A program made the position numbers and the translations under genes. The notes under the pieces are model-generated. The model did no database searches. It had not been told where the DNA came from and saw only the letters and a list, made by a program, of their open reading frames with translations. From Ravibacter sp964559125 (lineage in GTDB: Bacteria > Bacteroidota > Bacteroidia > Cytophagales > Spirosomataceae), in contig CAZLGW010000019.1 of NCBI GenBank assembly GCA_964559125.1, forward strand, positions 50,010 through 114,009: a stretch of 64,000 nucleotides of DNA, read 5' to 3'. Position 1 is the stretch's first letter. The number at the start of each line of letters is the position of its first letter. Below, in pieces: positions 9,701-17,951 of the stretch.

Positions 9701-9947
9701 GAAGTTCGCCAATACTTTTGACCGCTCTTTCTTCAAACTGAGAAGGATTGCGGTCGGTTACGACCTCGGCAAAGTGATCAACCTGGGCCCGAAAATCAAA
9801 GGGCTCAATGCCCAGGTATTCGCCTACAACCTGGCCATGTGGAAAAAGATGCCTATCCTCGACCCCGACTTCAAAGAAGGCAACGACTCCGATCTGCAGG
9901 ATCCGTCTCCGCGATACCTGGGACTTTCCCTGAACCTCAAACTGTAG
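6783..9947 (+). CDS. SusC/RagA-family TonB-linked outer membrane receptor
   Basis: TonB-dependent outer membrane channel that, with its SusD partner, imports an oligosaccharide or other nutrient. From the chosen ATG it is about 1054 residues. MRKLLLLSGVFMSLCSLSFA is a signal peptide. Next come a carboxypeptidase-D regulatory-like domain (VKGTVTGSDGTRLPGVSILI to FSFIGFEAQ), a TonB-box-like segment (LEEVVVTAIG), the plug with GLTVSNP and LRGKTPLIVIDGIPV, and a long barrel ending in YLGLSLNLKL. There is no STN domain, so signalling to an anti-sigma factor is unlikely. The ATG at 6777 is a near-equal alternative start; an upstream one at 6732 adds an unlikely leader. The susD-like gene follows after 41 bases. 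The substrate cannot be inferred from the sequence. Confidence 0.96.
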   Translation: MRKLLLLSGVFMSLCSLSFAQVEVKGTVTGSDGTRLPGVSILIKNTAQGTITDQEGQYVINTGDNAILVFSFIGFEAQEIAVEGRKTIDVVLKDDFQNLEEVVVTAIGIKQQKRRLGFTTQEVNTEQLANSRTMNLGNALSGQVAGLTVSNPTGMFQAPSFTLRGKTPLIVIDGIPVETDFFDVTGEDIENINVLKGTAASALYGSRGKNGAILITTKNAKTEGLEVNISTNNMITAGFTVWPETQTTYGSGSNGQYEFWDGADGGISDGDMTWGPKLNSGVKVPQWNSPIRDKQTGETIQWYGDVKGTVYDDRSRYERVPIDFVYHDNLRDFLRTGVVSTNNFSVSYRGEKARYFASGKYAYQQGQVPNTYLNTGSINFNASFDLSQNLNLETSLSYNKVFSPNYPRYGYGPKNHIYTILLWMSDDVNGNDLRNHFYRPGSEGYVQANYNYAWYNNPYFASYELAQTQNRNVMDSQMKLSWNLGENFNVQARGSLRNINRFESMKSPKSYMNYGDSRNGDYKIWNSAQVNFDADVLASYNKSISDNFQLGLNGGASVFNRSYSQEYQSTDGLIVPFVYSLNNTAGPVQASNLLQEKSIRSVYGAANLDFYHAVYLSFTARNDWSSTLPLQNNSYFYPSVSLSTMVSEFVRMPAAIDYLKVYSSWAQVSSDLDPRNENPYRISSAYNKGITYGSTPSVYYPSGIVNPNILPEKSSSFELGLSSALLKNRLTLDLTYYNITDENQIIDLAISEASGFNSRQVNGNVYKTNGFEIVAGVKAVRKKDFLWNIAANWSRYVRKITEIYGDQPRFGNLKLGERTDSYYAQVWMKSAGGQLILDANGLPIRDPYVQNLGHLDPSWRLGIQNKFNIKGFDVGVDIDGVWGGIMNSNTIEKMWWAGRHPSSTEYRDAEYAAGKPVYIPDGVVVTGGELVRDVLGNITQDTRTYSQNTTAVSWQTWSQQYPYRGRVTESENKKFANTFDRSFFKLRRIAVGYDLGKVINLGPKIKGLNAQVFAYNLAMWKKMPILDPDFKEGNDSDLQDPSPRYLGLSLNLKL

Positions 9948-9988
9948 CCACCCCGGCTTAATTACTCAATCCAAAGATCATCAAGAAT

Positions 9989-11473
9989 ATGAAAAAGATA
10001 TTTTTATCTGCCGCAGTAATCCTCACCAGCCTGACGGGTTGCCGGGACCTGGCAGAAATAAACATAGACCCCAACCGGGTCACCGAAACGCACCCCCAAC
10101 TGCAGCTTACCCAGATCCAATGGGATGCCTTCCGGTACAACGGCGGTACAGGGCCGCTTTATGTCATGAAGATGCTCGTACAGACCGACGGCGAAAGCGC
10201 AGGCCAGTACTATAAATGGGACCGGTCTGATTTTTCAGCCTATTCCCGCATGCGCGACGTCACCAAAATGATTGAAGAAGCGGAGCGGATCAACGAACCG
10301 GTATATACTGCGCTGGGCAAGTTCTTCAGGGCTTATTACTTTTTCACCCTTACAATGACTTTCGGTGATGTGCCTTATTCCGAAGCGCTGCTGGGTGAAA
10401 AGCAGGAGGTTTACTCGCCTCCGGCGTATGATCCCCAGAAAGAGGTTTTCAAAGGGATCCTTGCCGAGCTCGACGAAGCCAATACGATCCTGGCCGGAGA
10501 AAACACTATCATTGCGGGCGATATCATCTATCGCGGGGATGTCTCAAAATGGCGGAAGCTCGTAAACGCGTTCCGTCTCAAAGTACTGATGACCCTTTCC
10601 GGGAAAGAAGGGGATTCCGATCTCAACATCAGGTCTGCCTTTGCGAACATCGTCGGCAGCCAGCCTCTCTTTAACGGCAACGAGGACGATGCCCAGCTCG
10701 TTTTCCTGGATCAGCAGGGCAACCGTTATCCGGACTTTAACTCCAGTGGTTTCGGCTCGGGTATGTATATCGATTCTACCTTTATACGCCGTCTGCAGGA
10801 CAGGAAAGACCCGCGCCTGTTTATCTATTGCACACAGACCAAAAATGCGGAAGACGCCGGAAAAGCTATCGACGATTTTACTGCTTATGAAGGAGGTGAT
10901 CCGGCAGCGCCTTACGCGGAAGTCAATACCAAAGCAGCCAACGGGAATACATCGAAAGTAAAAGACAGGTACCACAAGGATCCCACGGCGGAGCCGTACG
11001 TGCTACTGAGTTATTCCGAACAGCAGCTCATTATCGCAGAAGCCATTGTGAGAGGTTGGATCGGCGGAGACGCGACCCAATATTATAACGAGGGAGTGAA
11101 GGCTTCTTTCAAATTCTACGAAACCTATGCAAAAGGACTTTCTGCTTATGTTGCACCTGAAAAAAGCGAAGCTTACCTTTCTCAGCCGGTCAACGATCTT
11201 TCAAAAGCGGCTACTGCAGAAGAGAAAATTGAGAAGATTATCATGCAACGGTATCTCCGCTCCTTTTTCCAATCGGGGCTGACACCCTTTTTTGATCACC
11301 TGAGAACAGGATATCCCTCTTTCCGGAGACCGGCAGGAGTTGCTATCCCCTTTCGGTGGATGTATCCCCAGGCGGAATATAACACCAACACCGAAAATGT
11401 GTCTGCTGCTATCAAAACACAGTTTGGAGAAGGAAACGACCGGATAGGTGCACAACCCTGGTGGGTGAAGTAG
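9989..11473 (+). CDS. SusD/RagB-family nutrient-binding lipoprotein (SusD_2 type)
   Basis: Surface lipoprotein of 494 residues that caps the preceding SusC barrel and binds the nutrient. The signal peptide ends in lipobox SLTGC (Cys18). DLAEINIDPNRVTETHPQLQ after the cysteine and ALGKFFRAYYFFTLTMTFGD with DVPYSEAL in the TPR-like core are typical of the SusD_2 (SusD-like 2) branch. The C-terminal region includes KIIMQRYLRSFFQSGLTPFF and ends in RIGAQPWWVK. It is probably co-transcribed with the susC 41 bases upstream, and ends only six bases from the convergent araC-type gene, so there is no room for a separate terminator. Confidence 0.95.
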   Translation: MKKIFLSAAVILTSLTGCRDLAEINIDPNRVTETHPQLQLTQIQWDAFRYNGGTGPLYVMKMLVQTDGESAGQYYKWDRSDFSAYSRMRDVTKMIEEAERINEPVYTALGKFFRAYYFFTLTMTFGDVPYSEALLGEKQEVYSPPAYDPQKEVFKGILAELDEANTILAGENTIIAGDIIYRGDVSKWRKLVNAFRLKVLMTLSGKEGDSDLNIRSAFANIVGSQPLFNGNEDDAQLVFLDQQGNRYPDFNSSGFGSGMYIDSTFIRRLQDRKDPRLFIYCTQTKNAEDAGKAIDDFTAYEGGDPAAPYAEVNTKAANGNTSKVKDRYHKDPTAEPYVLLSYSEQQLIIAEAIVRGWIGGDATQYYNEGVKASFKFYETYAKGLSAYVAPEKSEAYLSQPVNDLSKAATAEEKIEKIIMQRYLRSFFQSGLTPFFDHLRTGYPSFRRPAGVAIPFRWMYPQAEYNTNTENVSAAIKTQFGEGNDRIGAQPWWVK

Positions 11474-11479
11474 GAAATC

Positions 11480-12364
11480 TCAGGCAAAGACGTTTTCAAA
11501 CAAATATTTCTTCCGGTACTCTGCAGGGGTAAGCCCGGTGATCCGCTTGAAATGTCCGAAGAAGTTCGACCTGTTGTTAAATCCGCACTCGAAGCATATC
11601 GCCTCGGTAGTGGCATCCTGGTCCTCGATAAGCAGCCTTTTGGCATGACTGATCCTTACTTCGGTAAGAAAATCGTAAAAGGTTTTCCTGGCCATCATCT
11701 TGAAATACCGGCAAAAGGAAGTCTGGCTGAGGTTTGCCACCGATGCTATTTCTTCCAGGCTGATGGGCTGCTGGTAATGTTCCATTACATAGCGGTATAC
11801 TTTGCCTATACGCTCGACGTCTATCTTTTTCGATTCGTTTTTCCAGGGGGCCGATGCAATGAGCTCGGTCTCCTGGCTTTTTGACAAAACTTCGAGCATC
11901 GACATGATCAGCACTACCCTTCCGAATGCATCCGCATGCACCGACTCGTACATGAGGCGTACGATCTTTTCTTTCGTATGACCATAGATAACCAGGCCGA
12001 GCCGGGCCTTATCATATACTTTCAGTAATGAAGCCGCCTCCCTCATTCTCAGAAAGTCTTTTCCTAAAAAATCAGGGAGGAACTGCACCACTACCGCCTC
12101 TGCCGTAATACTCGGATCGCGCCGGAAATACGCTTCATTGCAGCGCCACATATGCGGCAGCCCTTCTCCAAGCAGCAAAAGCTCACCTTCGTTGAAATTG
12201 CTGATATTATCTCCGACAAACCGTACGCCCTCGCCACGCACAATATAGTGGAACTCCAGCTCCGGATGGTAGTGCCATACTGTACCGAAATTCGGCAGGA
12301 TATGATGCCTCGAAAGATGAGCGCTCTGTACATCACGCGGCACTATGTGGAAGTGAGGTTTCAT
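11480..12364 (-). CDS. AraC-family transcriptional regulator with cupin sensor
   Basis: Transcription factor of 294 residues. The N-terminal half is a cupin-type sugar-sensing domain (FHIVPRDVQSAHLSRH, HYHPELEFHYIVRGEGVRFVG, ELLLLGEGLPHMW). The C-terminal about 100 residues carry two helix-turn-helix motifs: SLEEIASVANLSQTSFCRYF, then the linker YDFLTEVRISHAKRLL and TEAICFECGFNNRSNFFGHF. It ends with the common GLTPAEYRKKY tail. The gene converges on the susCD pair and is divergent from the ECF sigma gene, so it could regulate either side. The 154-base divergent gap contains AT-rich sequence with no clear TAnnTTTG box on either strand. Confidence 0.95.
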   Translation of the reverse strand: MKPHFHIVPRDVQSAHLSRHHILPNFGTVWHYHPELEFHYIVRGEGVRFVGDNISNFNEGELLLLGEGLPHMWRCNEAYFRRDPSITAEAVVVQFLPDFLGKDFLRMREAASLLKVYDKARLGLVIYGHTKEKIVRLMYESVHADAFGRVVLIMSMLEVLSKSQETELIASAPWKNESKKIDVERIGKVYRYVMEHYQQPISLEEIASVANLSQTSFCRYFKMMARKTFYDFLTEVRISHAKRLLIEDQDATTEAICFECGFNNRSNFFGHFKRITGLTPAEYRKKYLFENVFA

Positions 12365-12518
12365 TTTTCCTTACAGGTGTGCAACAATACGGTCTTATTC
12401 ATGCAATTTTACAATTTATCGCCTAAAAAATTCTGGAAAAATTTCAAATTTTTTAAGTACAAAATACAATATCCCTCCTATTTATTTATGTAATGGAATT
12501 CCAGATCAAACCTTTACT

Positions 12519-13085
12519 ATGTCAAATCCCGTTGAGGTGGCTGAGCTTTGGGTCGCATTTAAAAAAGGAGACAGAGATGCTTTCGGCAGCCTTGCAGGTA
12601 TTTTTTACGAAGTACTTTACAATTACGGGACAAAACTTACGGACGACCACAGCCTGGTGGAAGATTGCATCCAGGACCTCTTCATGGATCTGTGGCGCAG
12701 AAGACTATACCTGGGAGAAACCGGGCATGTCAGGTTTTACCTCCTGAAATCGCTGCGCCGGAAGATATATACCGAAAAGCGAAATAAGGACAAGTGGCAT
12801 TTACAGGACTGGGAACATAGCGACAGGATAGAATTTGTGGGTGAGTTCTCGGTAGAAGCCAGGATCATCGAATCGGAGTCGGCCGAGATCAATGTAAGGA
12901 AGCTGCAGCAGGTGCTGGGCAGCCTGAGCAAACGGCAGCGGGAAGCCATTTACCTGAAATTCTACCAGGAAATGGACAACGAACAGATATCCGGAATGAT
13001 GTCGATCAACTACCAGTCGGTACGGAACCTGATCCACACGGCCATAAAAGCGCTCCAGAATGCATGGTTCGCAGATAAGGAATAA
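12519..13085 (+). CDS. ECF-type RNA polymerase sigma factor
   Basis: Extracytoplasmic-function sigma factor of 188 residues. Region 2 is seen at about 20-80 (DRDAFGSLAGIFYEVLYNYG, then LVEDCIQDLFMDLWRRR, which contacts the -10 region) and region 4 at about 125-180 (LGSLSKRQREAIYLKF, EQISGMMSINYQSVRNLIH, a helix-turn-helix). It has the length and order of FecI-like sigma factors paired with FecR in Bacteroidota. It is followed by fecR after 125 bases and then by an STN-containing SusC, which completes a trans-envelope signalling trio. The start at MSNPVEVAELW is preceded by an AT-rich stretch without a recognisable ribosome binding site. Confidence 0.95.
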   Translation: MSNPVEVAELWVAFKKGDRDAFGSLAGIFYEVLYNYGTKLTDDHSLVEDCIQDLFMDLWRRRLYLGETGHVRFYLLKSLRRKIYTEKRNKDKWHLQDWEHSDRIEFVGEFSVEARIIESESAEINVRKLQQVLGSLSKRQREAIYLKFYQEMDNEQISGMMSINYQSVRNLIHTAIKALQNAWFADKE

Positions 13086-13144
13086 TTTTTCCAAAAAAAA
13101 TTCAGTACACCGTCATAAAATCTCCCTATTAACTACAGGAGTCC

Positions 13145-13183
13145 CCGGAAAAACAGCGCAACGCCGCCCTAAGTATTTTCCGG
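13145..13183. other. 8-bp inverted repeat between sigma factor and fecR
   Basis: CCGGAAAA (13145-13152) and TTTTCCGG (13176-13183) form a perfect 8-base inverted repeat separated by 23 bases, inside the 125-base gap between the sigma factor stop and the fecR start. It could be an mRNA stem that separates expression of sigma and anti-sigma, or a protein-binding site. There is no U-run after it, so a simple intrinsic terminator is unlikely. Confidence 0.35.
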
Positions 13184-13210
13184 AATCCGATATAAAACCG
13201 ACTGCATAAT

Positions 13211-14287
13211 ATGAGCGATAACAAGTTGACGGTAGAAGACCTTGTGCTGAATGATTATTTCAGGAAATGGGTGCAGGGCCGGCTGCCGGAAGAGGATACC
13301 TACTGGGAAACCTGGATGGCTGAGGCCCCGGAGCGTGCCGGACTGGCAGACCAGGCAAAGTTTATCATAGAATCTTTTCGCATGGAGCACGAGGTTTTAG
13401 GTGAACGCCGGGTAAATGAAAATGTCAGGAAGATCATGACCGGGGTTGAAAGAGAAACCGGGCAGGAAAAATATTCCTTTGTTTCCTACGCCTGGAAAGC
13501 AGCAGCCATGATCGCCTTCGCAGCAGCCCTGTTCTGGTATTTTGCCCGTGAGAACGAACACACCCCATACAACGCCATGGTGGAAGCAGGAGGCATGAAA
13601 ACGATCGAGAAGATCAACAACGCCGGAAGCCCTCTGACCGTCAGCCTGAGCGACGGGTCATCGATCACGCTTCAGCCCGGCAGCAAGCTGAGCTATCCTG
13701 AAGAATTTGACCGGGACAAACGCGAGGTGATCCTTTCGGGCGAAGGCTTTTTCGATATAGCCCGCGACCCTGAGCGTCCTTTCCGGGTATATGCGAATGA
13801 AATTGTGGCAAGGGTATTGGGGACCAGCTTCCATATCCGGGCCTACGAACACGACACCGATATCAGGGTGAAGGTAGTAAGCGGGAAGGTTTCTGTCCTG
13901 GCTTCGAAAGCCCTGACAAAAACACACGACGGTACACCGGCGGAGGGGCTGATCCTGACACCCAACCAGATGGCCATCTACGCCAGGGTGCCGGAAAAGC
14001 TGACGCGTACGCTGGTGGAGAATCCCGGCATTATCAAAAGTTCAACGAAAAGATCCAGCGATTACAATTTTGAAGACACGCCTGTATCGCAGGTATTCCG
14101 GGCCCTGGAAGAAGGTTACGGAGTCCCCATCGTATACAACGCCGACCAGCTTGCCGGATGCACCGTTACTGCTCCGCTGGAAAATGAAAACCTCTACGAA
14201 AAGCTCGATATGATCTGTAAGGTGATACGCGCCGGCTATGAGATTGTAGATGCACAGGTGGTGATCACGAGCAAGGGGTGCCTGTAG
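13211..14287 (+). CDS. FecR-family anti-sigma factor / signal transducer
   Basis: Inner-membrane anti-sigma regulator of 358 residues. The cytoplasmic N-terminal part (about 1-92) would bind the adjacent ECF sigma factor. A membrane helix follows (WKAAAMIAFAAALFWYFA, about 95-112), then the periplasmic FecR domain (LSDGSSITLQPGSKLSYP, VILSGEGFFDIARDPERPF, VARVLGTSFHIRAYE) and a C-terminal DUF4974-type STN-like domain (YNFEDTPVSQVFRALEEGYG to VITSKG). The periplasmic part is expected to contact the STN domain of the SusC encoded downstream and release the sigma factor when substrate is bound. Order and spacing (sigma, fecR, susC, susD) match the standard Bacteroidota arrangement. Confidence 0.95.
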   Translation: MSDNKLTVEDLVLNDYFRKWVQGRLPEEDTYWETWMAEAPERAGLADQAKFIIESFRMEHEVLGERRVNENVRKIMTGVERETGQEKYSFVSYAWKAAAMIAFAAALFWYFARENEHTPYNAMVEAGGMKTIEKINNAGSPLTVSLSDGSSITLQPGSKLSYPEEFDRDKREVILSGEGFFDIARDPERPFRVYANEIVARVLGTSFHIRAYEHDTDIRVKVVSGKVSVLASKALTKTHDGTPAEGLILTPNQMAIYARVPEKLTRTLVENPGIIKSSTKRSSDYNFEDTPVSQVFRALEEGYGVPIVYNADQLAGCTVTAPLENENLYEKLDMICKVIRAGYEIVDAQVVITSKGCL

Positions 14288-14307
14288 GAACGGACGGCCG
14301 GCCGTTC
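14288..14307. terminator. GC-rich hairpin immediately after fecR
   Basis: GAACGG (14288-14293) pairs with CCGTTC (14302-14307) around a GC-rich centre that itself contains GGCCGGCC. It begins directly after the fecR stop codon and is followed by TTAC rather than a T-run. It resembles a transcription pause or terminator element. Confidence 0.35.
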
Positions 14308-14340
14308 TTACAACCGGCCATTTACAACCGGCGACGGCGG

Positions 14341-14360
14341 ATACCGACGGCCGTCGGTAT
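14341..14360. terminator. 20-bp perfect palindrome with GACGGCCGTC core
   Basis: ATACCGACGGCCGTCGGTAT is a perfect 20-base palindrome followed by TTTACAAATAAAA. The 14-base core CCGACGGCCGTCGG recurs at 55824-55837 between two convergent genes, so this is probably a dispersed hairpin used as a terminator. Here it would partly uncouple fecR from susC. Confidence 0.45.
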
Positions 14361-14425
14361 TTACAAATAAAACCTTGTTACCAACTATGATTTAAAACCT
14401 GTTTACTAACCACCCAAATCAAAAA

Positions 14426-14509
14426 AGGTCTGCGATGCCGTCACATCACAGACCTCCGAAATCCCTGAATCTGAGAGAGACTGACACGTCCGTTAGGCGT
14501 GTCTCAGGG
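14426..14509 (+). promoter_or_regulatory. structured 5' leader of the signalling susC (two hairpins)
   Basis: Hairpin 1: AGGTCTG (14426-14432) pairs with CAGACCT (14449-14455), extended inward by GATG (14434-14437) with CATC (14444-14447) past one mismatch. Hairpin 2: CCCTGA (14463-14468) with TCAGGG (14504-14509) encloses GACACG (14483-14488) with CGTGTC (14498-14503). Both lie 40-125 bases before the susC start and neither is followed by a T-run, so they look like structured leader RNA or binding sites rather than terminators. Downstream the stretch TAACAAAACCCAG precedes the start and recurs before the 33.4-kb susC. Confidence 0.4.
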
Positions 14510-14549
14510 GAGTGTTTGTCAAATATTTTAACAAAACCCAGGCAAGTTT

Positions 14550-17500
14550 ATGAAAATAACCTTATTAAATCCAGCCTTTTGGCTGAAAGTCATGCGAATA
14601 TCTTCTATCCAGATCCTCCTCCTGCTCATATTTGCAGGGATGTCGCTGGCCGCCGACATAGAAGCGCAGGTATTGGAAAAGCGGGTTTCCCTGCACGTAG
14701 AAGAGCAGGAAATCGGGAAGACATTGCGCGAGATCGAGAAGCAGGCCGCCGTTAAGTTCGTATTCAGCCCGCAGGTGATCAGGGCAGGACAGAAAATCAA
14801 TGTCAGGTCACGGCAGGAAAAGCTCGGCGAACTGCTCGACAAGATGCTGGCTCCGTTGGGGATCAGTTATGAAGTTTCGGGGAAGTATATATTGTTGAGC
14901 GATGAAAGGAAAACTACCGGTGTGTCTGCGGAAACGGAGGTACCTGCTCCTGTTGTCTTCCTGGATCGGGTAATCAGGGGGAAGGTGACAGGTGAAAGCG
15001 GAGAAGCCCTGCCAGGGGTAAACATTATCCTGAAAGGTACACAGAGAGGTACTACATCGGCAGTAGACGGAAGTTTTGAGCTCACCGTTCCCGATGGTGA
15101 AAATCATATCCTGATCTTTTCTTTTGTAGGGTATTTGTCGCAGGAAATTGAGGTAGGGAACAGAACTGTCGTGGAGGTTGATTTGAAGGAGGATGAAAAG
15201 AGTTTGGAAGAGGTAGTGGTGGTGGGGTATGGGACGCAGAAGAAGAGTGATTTAACGGGAGCCGTCAGTCAGATTAAGGGAGATTTGGTTGCCGAAAGAA
15301 ACACTATTCAACTTTCTCAGGCGCTTCAGGGAACGGTATCCGGTGTAATGGTAACGAGAACGGGAAGTGAACCTAATAGTACCAGCACTATACGCATTCG
15401 TGGAATTACTACAATGGGAACTAGTGATCCGCTTGTTATAATCGATGGCGTGCCGGGAAGTTTGAATAGAGTCAGTCCTTCGGATGTAGAAAGCATTTCT
15501 GTGTTAAAAGATGCGGCATCGGCTTCGATGTATGGCGCAAGAGCTGCTGCCGGAGTCATTTTGGTTACTACGAAAAGAGCCGGTAAAGGGCGTTTGAGCT
15601 TCGATTATAACTACGAATTTGGAATTGAAAAGCTCAGCAAGATGCCACCTCAGGAATCCGATGCTCAGACTTCTATGCGAGTGTACAACGAGAGTACCTG
15701 GAATGATAACGGGAACAATCCGCAATTTGAATACACGATGTTTTCTAAAGATCTGATCGATAATTACCCCCGGTTAAACAGGGAGGATCCCGATAGGTAC
15801 CCGATTACTGATTGGTATGGCTTGATGTTACGAAAAAATGCACCACGGCAAAGTCATAATATCAATCTCACAGCCGGTGGCGAATATATCCAAACGAAAG
15901 CGGCGATAGACTATTCAAAAATCCAGGGTATATATCCAAACAGAAGTTTTGAGAGAGTTACGTTCAGAGTTAATAATGACTTTAATATAAATAGTAAACT
16001 GTCTGCCCTCGTAGATATTAACGGAATTTATGGCCTAAATAACAGGCCACACACTATTGTTACCCCAAACACGATTCCTCCGGGTATATACTATCCCGCG
16101 GTGTGGTCAGATGGTAGAATAGGAGAAGGGCTGGCAGGTGTAAACCCCTATGCTCAGCTTACAGAAGGGGGATTTGTAAAAAATACTGAAAGTTCGCTTT
16201 CGGGTAGAGTCGGAATGGATTTTAAACCACTTCCCGGCTTGAAGCTATCTGCCATGTTCTCTCCTACCTTTTCTTTTTTAAGTGATAAGAGTTTTTTGAA
16301 AAGAGTTCCCTATACGACGTTTGATAATCCTGATTATATTATGGGATATATACAGGGGCATACTGTAACGAATCTATCCGAGGGTAGGAATGAATCTGTT
16401 TCGCATGTTACTCAGCTTTTAGCAAACTACTCCAGAGAATTCGACAATCATAAAATAGAAACAACCTTAGGATATGAAAATTATTATTCCACTAGTCAGG
16501 GTATTTCTGCTACCAGGAACAATTACATTTTGAGCACCTTTCCCTATTTGAATCTAGGTAATGCAAATTTCCAATTTAATAGTGGTTCGGCCAGTGAATT
16601 GGCTTATCGGTCGTGGTTTGGCAGGGCGATTTATAGTTTTAAGAGTCGCTATTCCCTACAAGTTAACGGACGTTCAGACGCATCGTCCAGATTTGCCCGG
16701 GATTACCGATTAGCATTTTTCCCTTCTGTATCGGCCGGGTGGATCGTATCTGATGAGACCTTTATGGCAAATGCACCTTGGCTGTCTTTTCTCAAGGTCA
16801 GAGCATCATGGGGAATGTTAGGAAATGAACGAATCGGTGACAACTATCCATACCAATCTACGATTGGATTCTCTACTTCGTCGGTTTACAGAGGGAATAC
16901 GCCAATTTCGTTGCAAGCTGCCAGGGTGAACAGATATGCGATTCCTGATATTAGTTGGGAGACGACTGAGAGCTACGACTTGGGTTTGGATATCAGTTTT
17001 TTGAATAATCGTTTAAATGTGGTATTCGATTATTATAAAAAGGCTACGCGTGATATGCTCATAGAGTTGGAAATACCTAAATATATCGGATTGGCTAATC
17101 CTAATCAAAATGCAGGAAAAATGCATACGAGAGGATGGGAGTTCGAAGCGGGGTGGAATGATAGGATTGGTAAACTCTCTTATGGAGTATCGTTTAATTT
17201 AAGTGATAGCCGATCTATTATGGGAGATCTAAAAGGCACACAGTTTATCGGCAATCAAGTAAAATTGGAGGGTAGCGAATTTAACGAATGGTACGGATAT
17301 AGAACGGCCGGTCTTTTTCAAACCCAAGACGAAGTAGACAGCTATCCGACAATTAATGCAAACATTCGTCCCGGAGATCTAAAACTGTTAGATATCAGTG
17401 GCCCGGATGGTATCCCAGATGGACGAATTAGTCCAGAATACGATAGAACACTATTAGGTGGATCGTTGCCAAGATACCTATATGGTGGAAATATAAAACT

Positions 17501-17939
17501 AGGATATAAAAATATTGATTTTTCCGTATTTGTTCAGGGGGTTGGGTTTCAAAATGCTGAGCTTCCTGTAAGATGGCACCTTCCTTTTACTCGTATACCT
17601 CAGCTGATAGAAGGGAAATATTGGAGTCACTACAATACGACTGAGCAAAACGAAAAAGCCAGATATCCTAGAGTTTCAGGGAATTACACACAAAATAACT
17701 ACTCTTCTATTTCGGATTTTTGGTTATTTAATGGAGGCTATTTTCGGTTAAAAAATATTGCAGTAGGCTATACAATACCACAGCTAAGTGGAAAGCTGTC
17801 AAGTATAAAGAAGGTGAGGTTTTATGCAACTGGATCTGATATATTTTCTATATCGAAATATCCGAAAGATAGAGATCCAGAAGGCATATCAAACTTTGTT
17901 ACATCTTCTTACGTTTTTGGAGCTCTAGTTACTTTTTAA
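14550..17939 (+). CDS. SusC/RagA-family TonB-dependent transducer with STN domain
   Basis: Outer membrane nutrient channel and signal transducer of 1129 residues. A signal sequence (about 1-40) is followed by an STN (secretin/TonB N-terminal) domain at about 48-120 (VSLHVEEQEIGKTLREIEKQ to GKYILLSDE), which would touch FecR. A carboxypeptidase-D regulatory-like domain (about 142-215, IRGKVTGESGEALPGVNIIL), a TonB box (LEEVVVVGYGTQKKSDLTGA), the plug (IRIRGITTMGTSDPLVIIDG) and the barrel follow. The first about 500 bases are around 50-55% GC like fecR, whereas the plug and barrel are visibly AT-rich (35% in the 60-base line at 16321). The susD start is only a few bases after the stop, so the pair is translated together. 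Confidence 0.97.
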   Translation: MKITLLNPAFWLKVMRISSIQILLLLIFAGMSLAADIEAQVLEKRVSLHVEEQEIGKTLREIEKQAAVKFVFSPQVIRAGQKINVRSRQEKLGELLDKMLAPLGISYEVSGKYILLSDERKTTGVSAETEVPAPVVFLDRVIRGKVTGESGEALPGVNIILKGTQRGTTSAVDGSFELTVPDGENHILIFSFVGYLSQEIEVGNRTVVEVDLKEDEKSLEEVVVVGYGTQKKSDLTGAVSQIKGDLVAERNTIQLSQALQGTVSGVMVTRTGSEPNSTSTIRIRGITTMGTSDPLVIIDGVPGSLNRVSPSDVESISVLKDAASASMYGARAAAGVILVTTKRAGKGRLSFDYNYEFGIEKLSKMPPQESDAQTSMRVYNESTWNDNGNNPQFEYTMFSKDLIDNYPRLNREDPDRYPITDWYGLMLRKNAPRQSHNINLTAGGEYIQTKAAIDYSKIQGIYPNRSFERVTFRVNNDFNINSKLSALVDINGIYGLNNRPHTIVTPNTIPPGIYYPAVWSDGRIGEGLAGVNPYAQLTEGGFVKNTESSLSGRVGMDFKPLPGLKLSAMFSPTFSFLSDKSFLKRVPYTTFDNPDYIMGYIQGHTVTNLSEGRNESVSHVTQLLANYSREFDNHKIETTLGYENYYSTSQGISATRNNYILSTFPYLNLGNANFQFNSGSASELAYRSWFGRAIYSFKSRYSLQVNGRSDASSRFARDYRLAFFPSVSAGWIVSDETFMANAPWLSFLKVRASWGMLGNERIGDNYPYQSTIGFSTSSVYRGNTPISLQAARVNRYAIPDISWETTESYDLGLDISFLNNRLNVVFDYYKKATRDMLIELEIPKYIGLANPNQNAGKMHTRGWEFEAGWNDRIGKLSYGVSFNLSDSRSIMGDLKGTQFIGNQVKLEGSEFNEWYGYRTAGLFQTQDEVDSYPTINANIRPGDLKLLDISGPDGIPDGRISPEYDRTLLGGSLPRYLYGGNIKLGYKNIDFSVFVQGVGFQNAELPVRWHLPFTRIPQLIEGKYWSHYNTTEQNEKARYPRVSGNYTQNNYSSISDFWLFNGGYFRLKNIAVGYTIPQLSGKLSSIKKVRFYATGSDIFSISKYPKDRDPEGISNFVTSSYVFGALVTF

Positions 17940-17951
17940 ATCATGACACTT

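Noticed and set aside
11480..12364. The AraC remnant at 32.3 kb as part of a duplication of this gene
   Set aside because: Only the general family linker is shared; the remnant residues differ (IRRAKRML versus ISHAKRLL), so it comes from another AraC gene.
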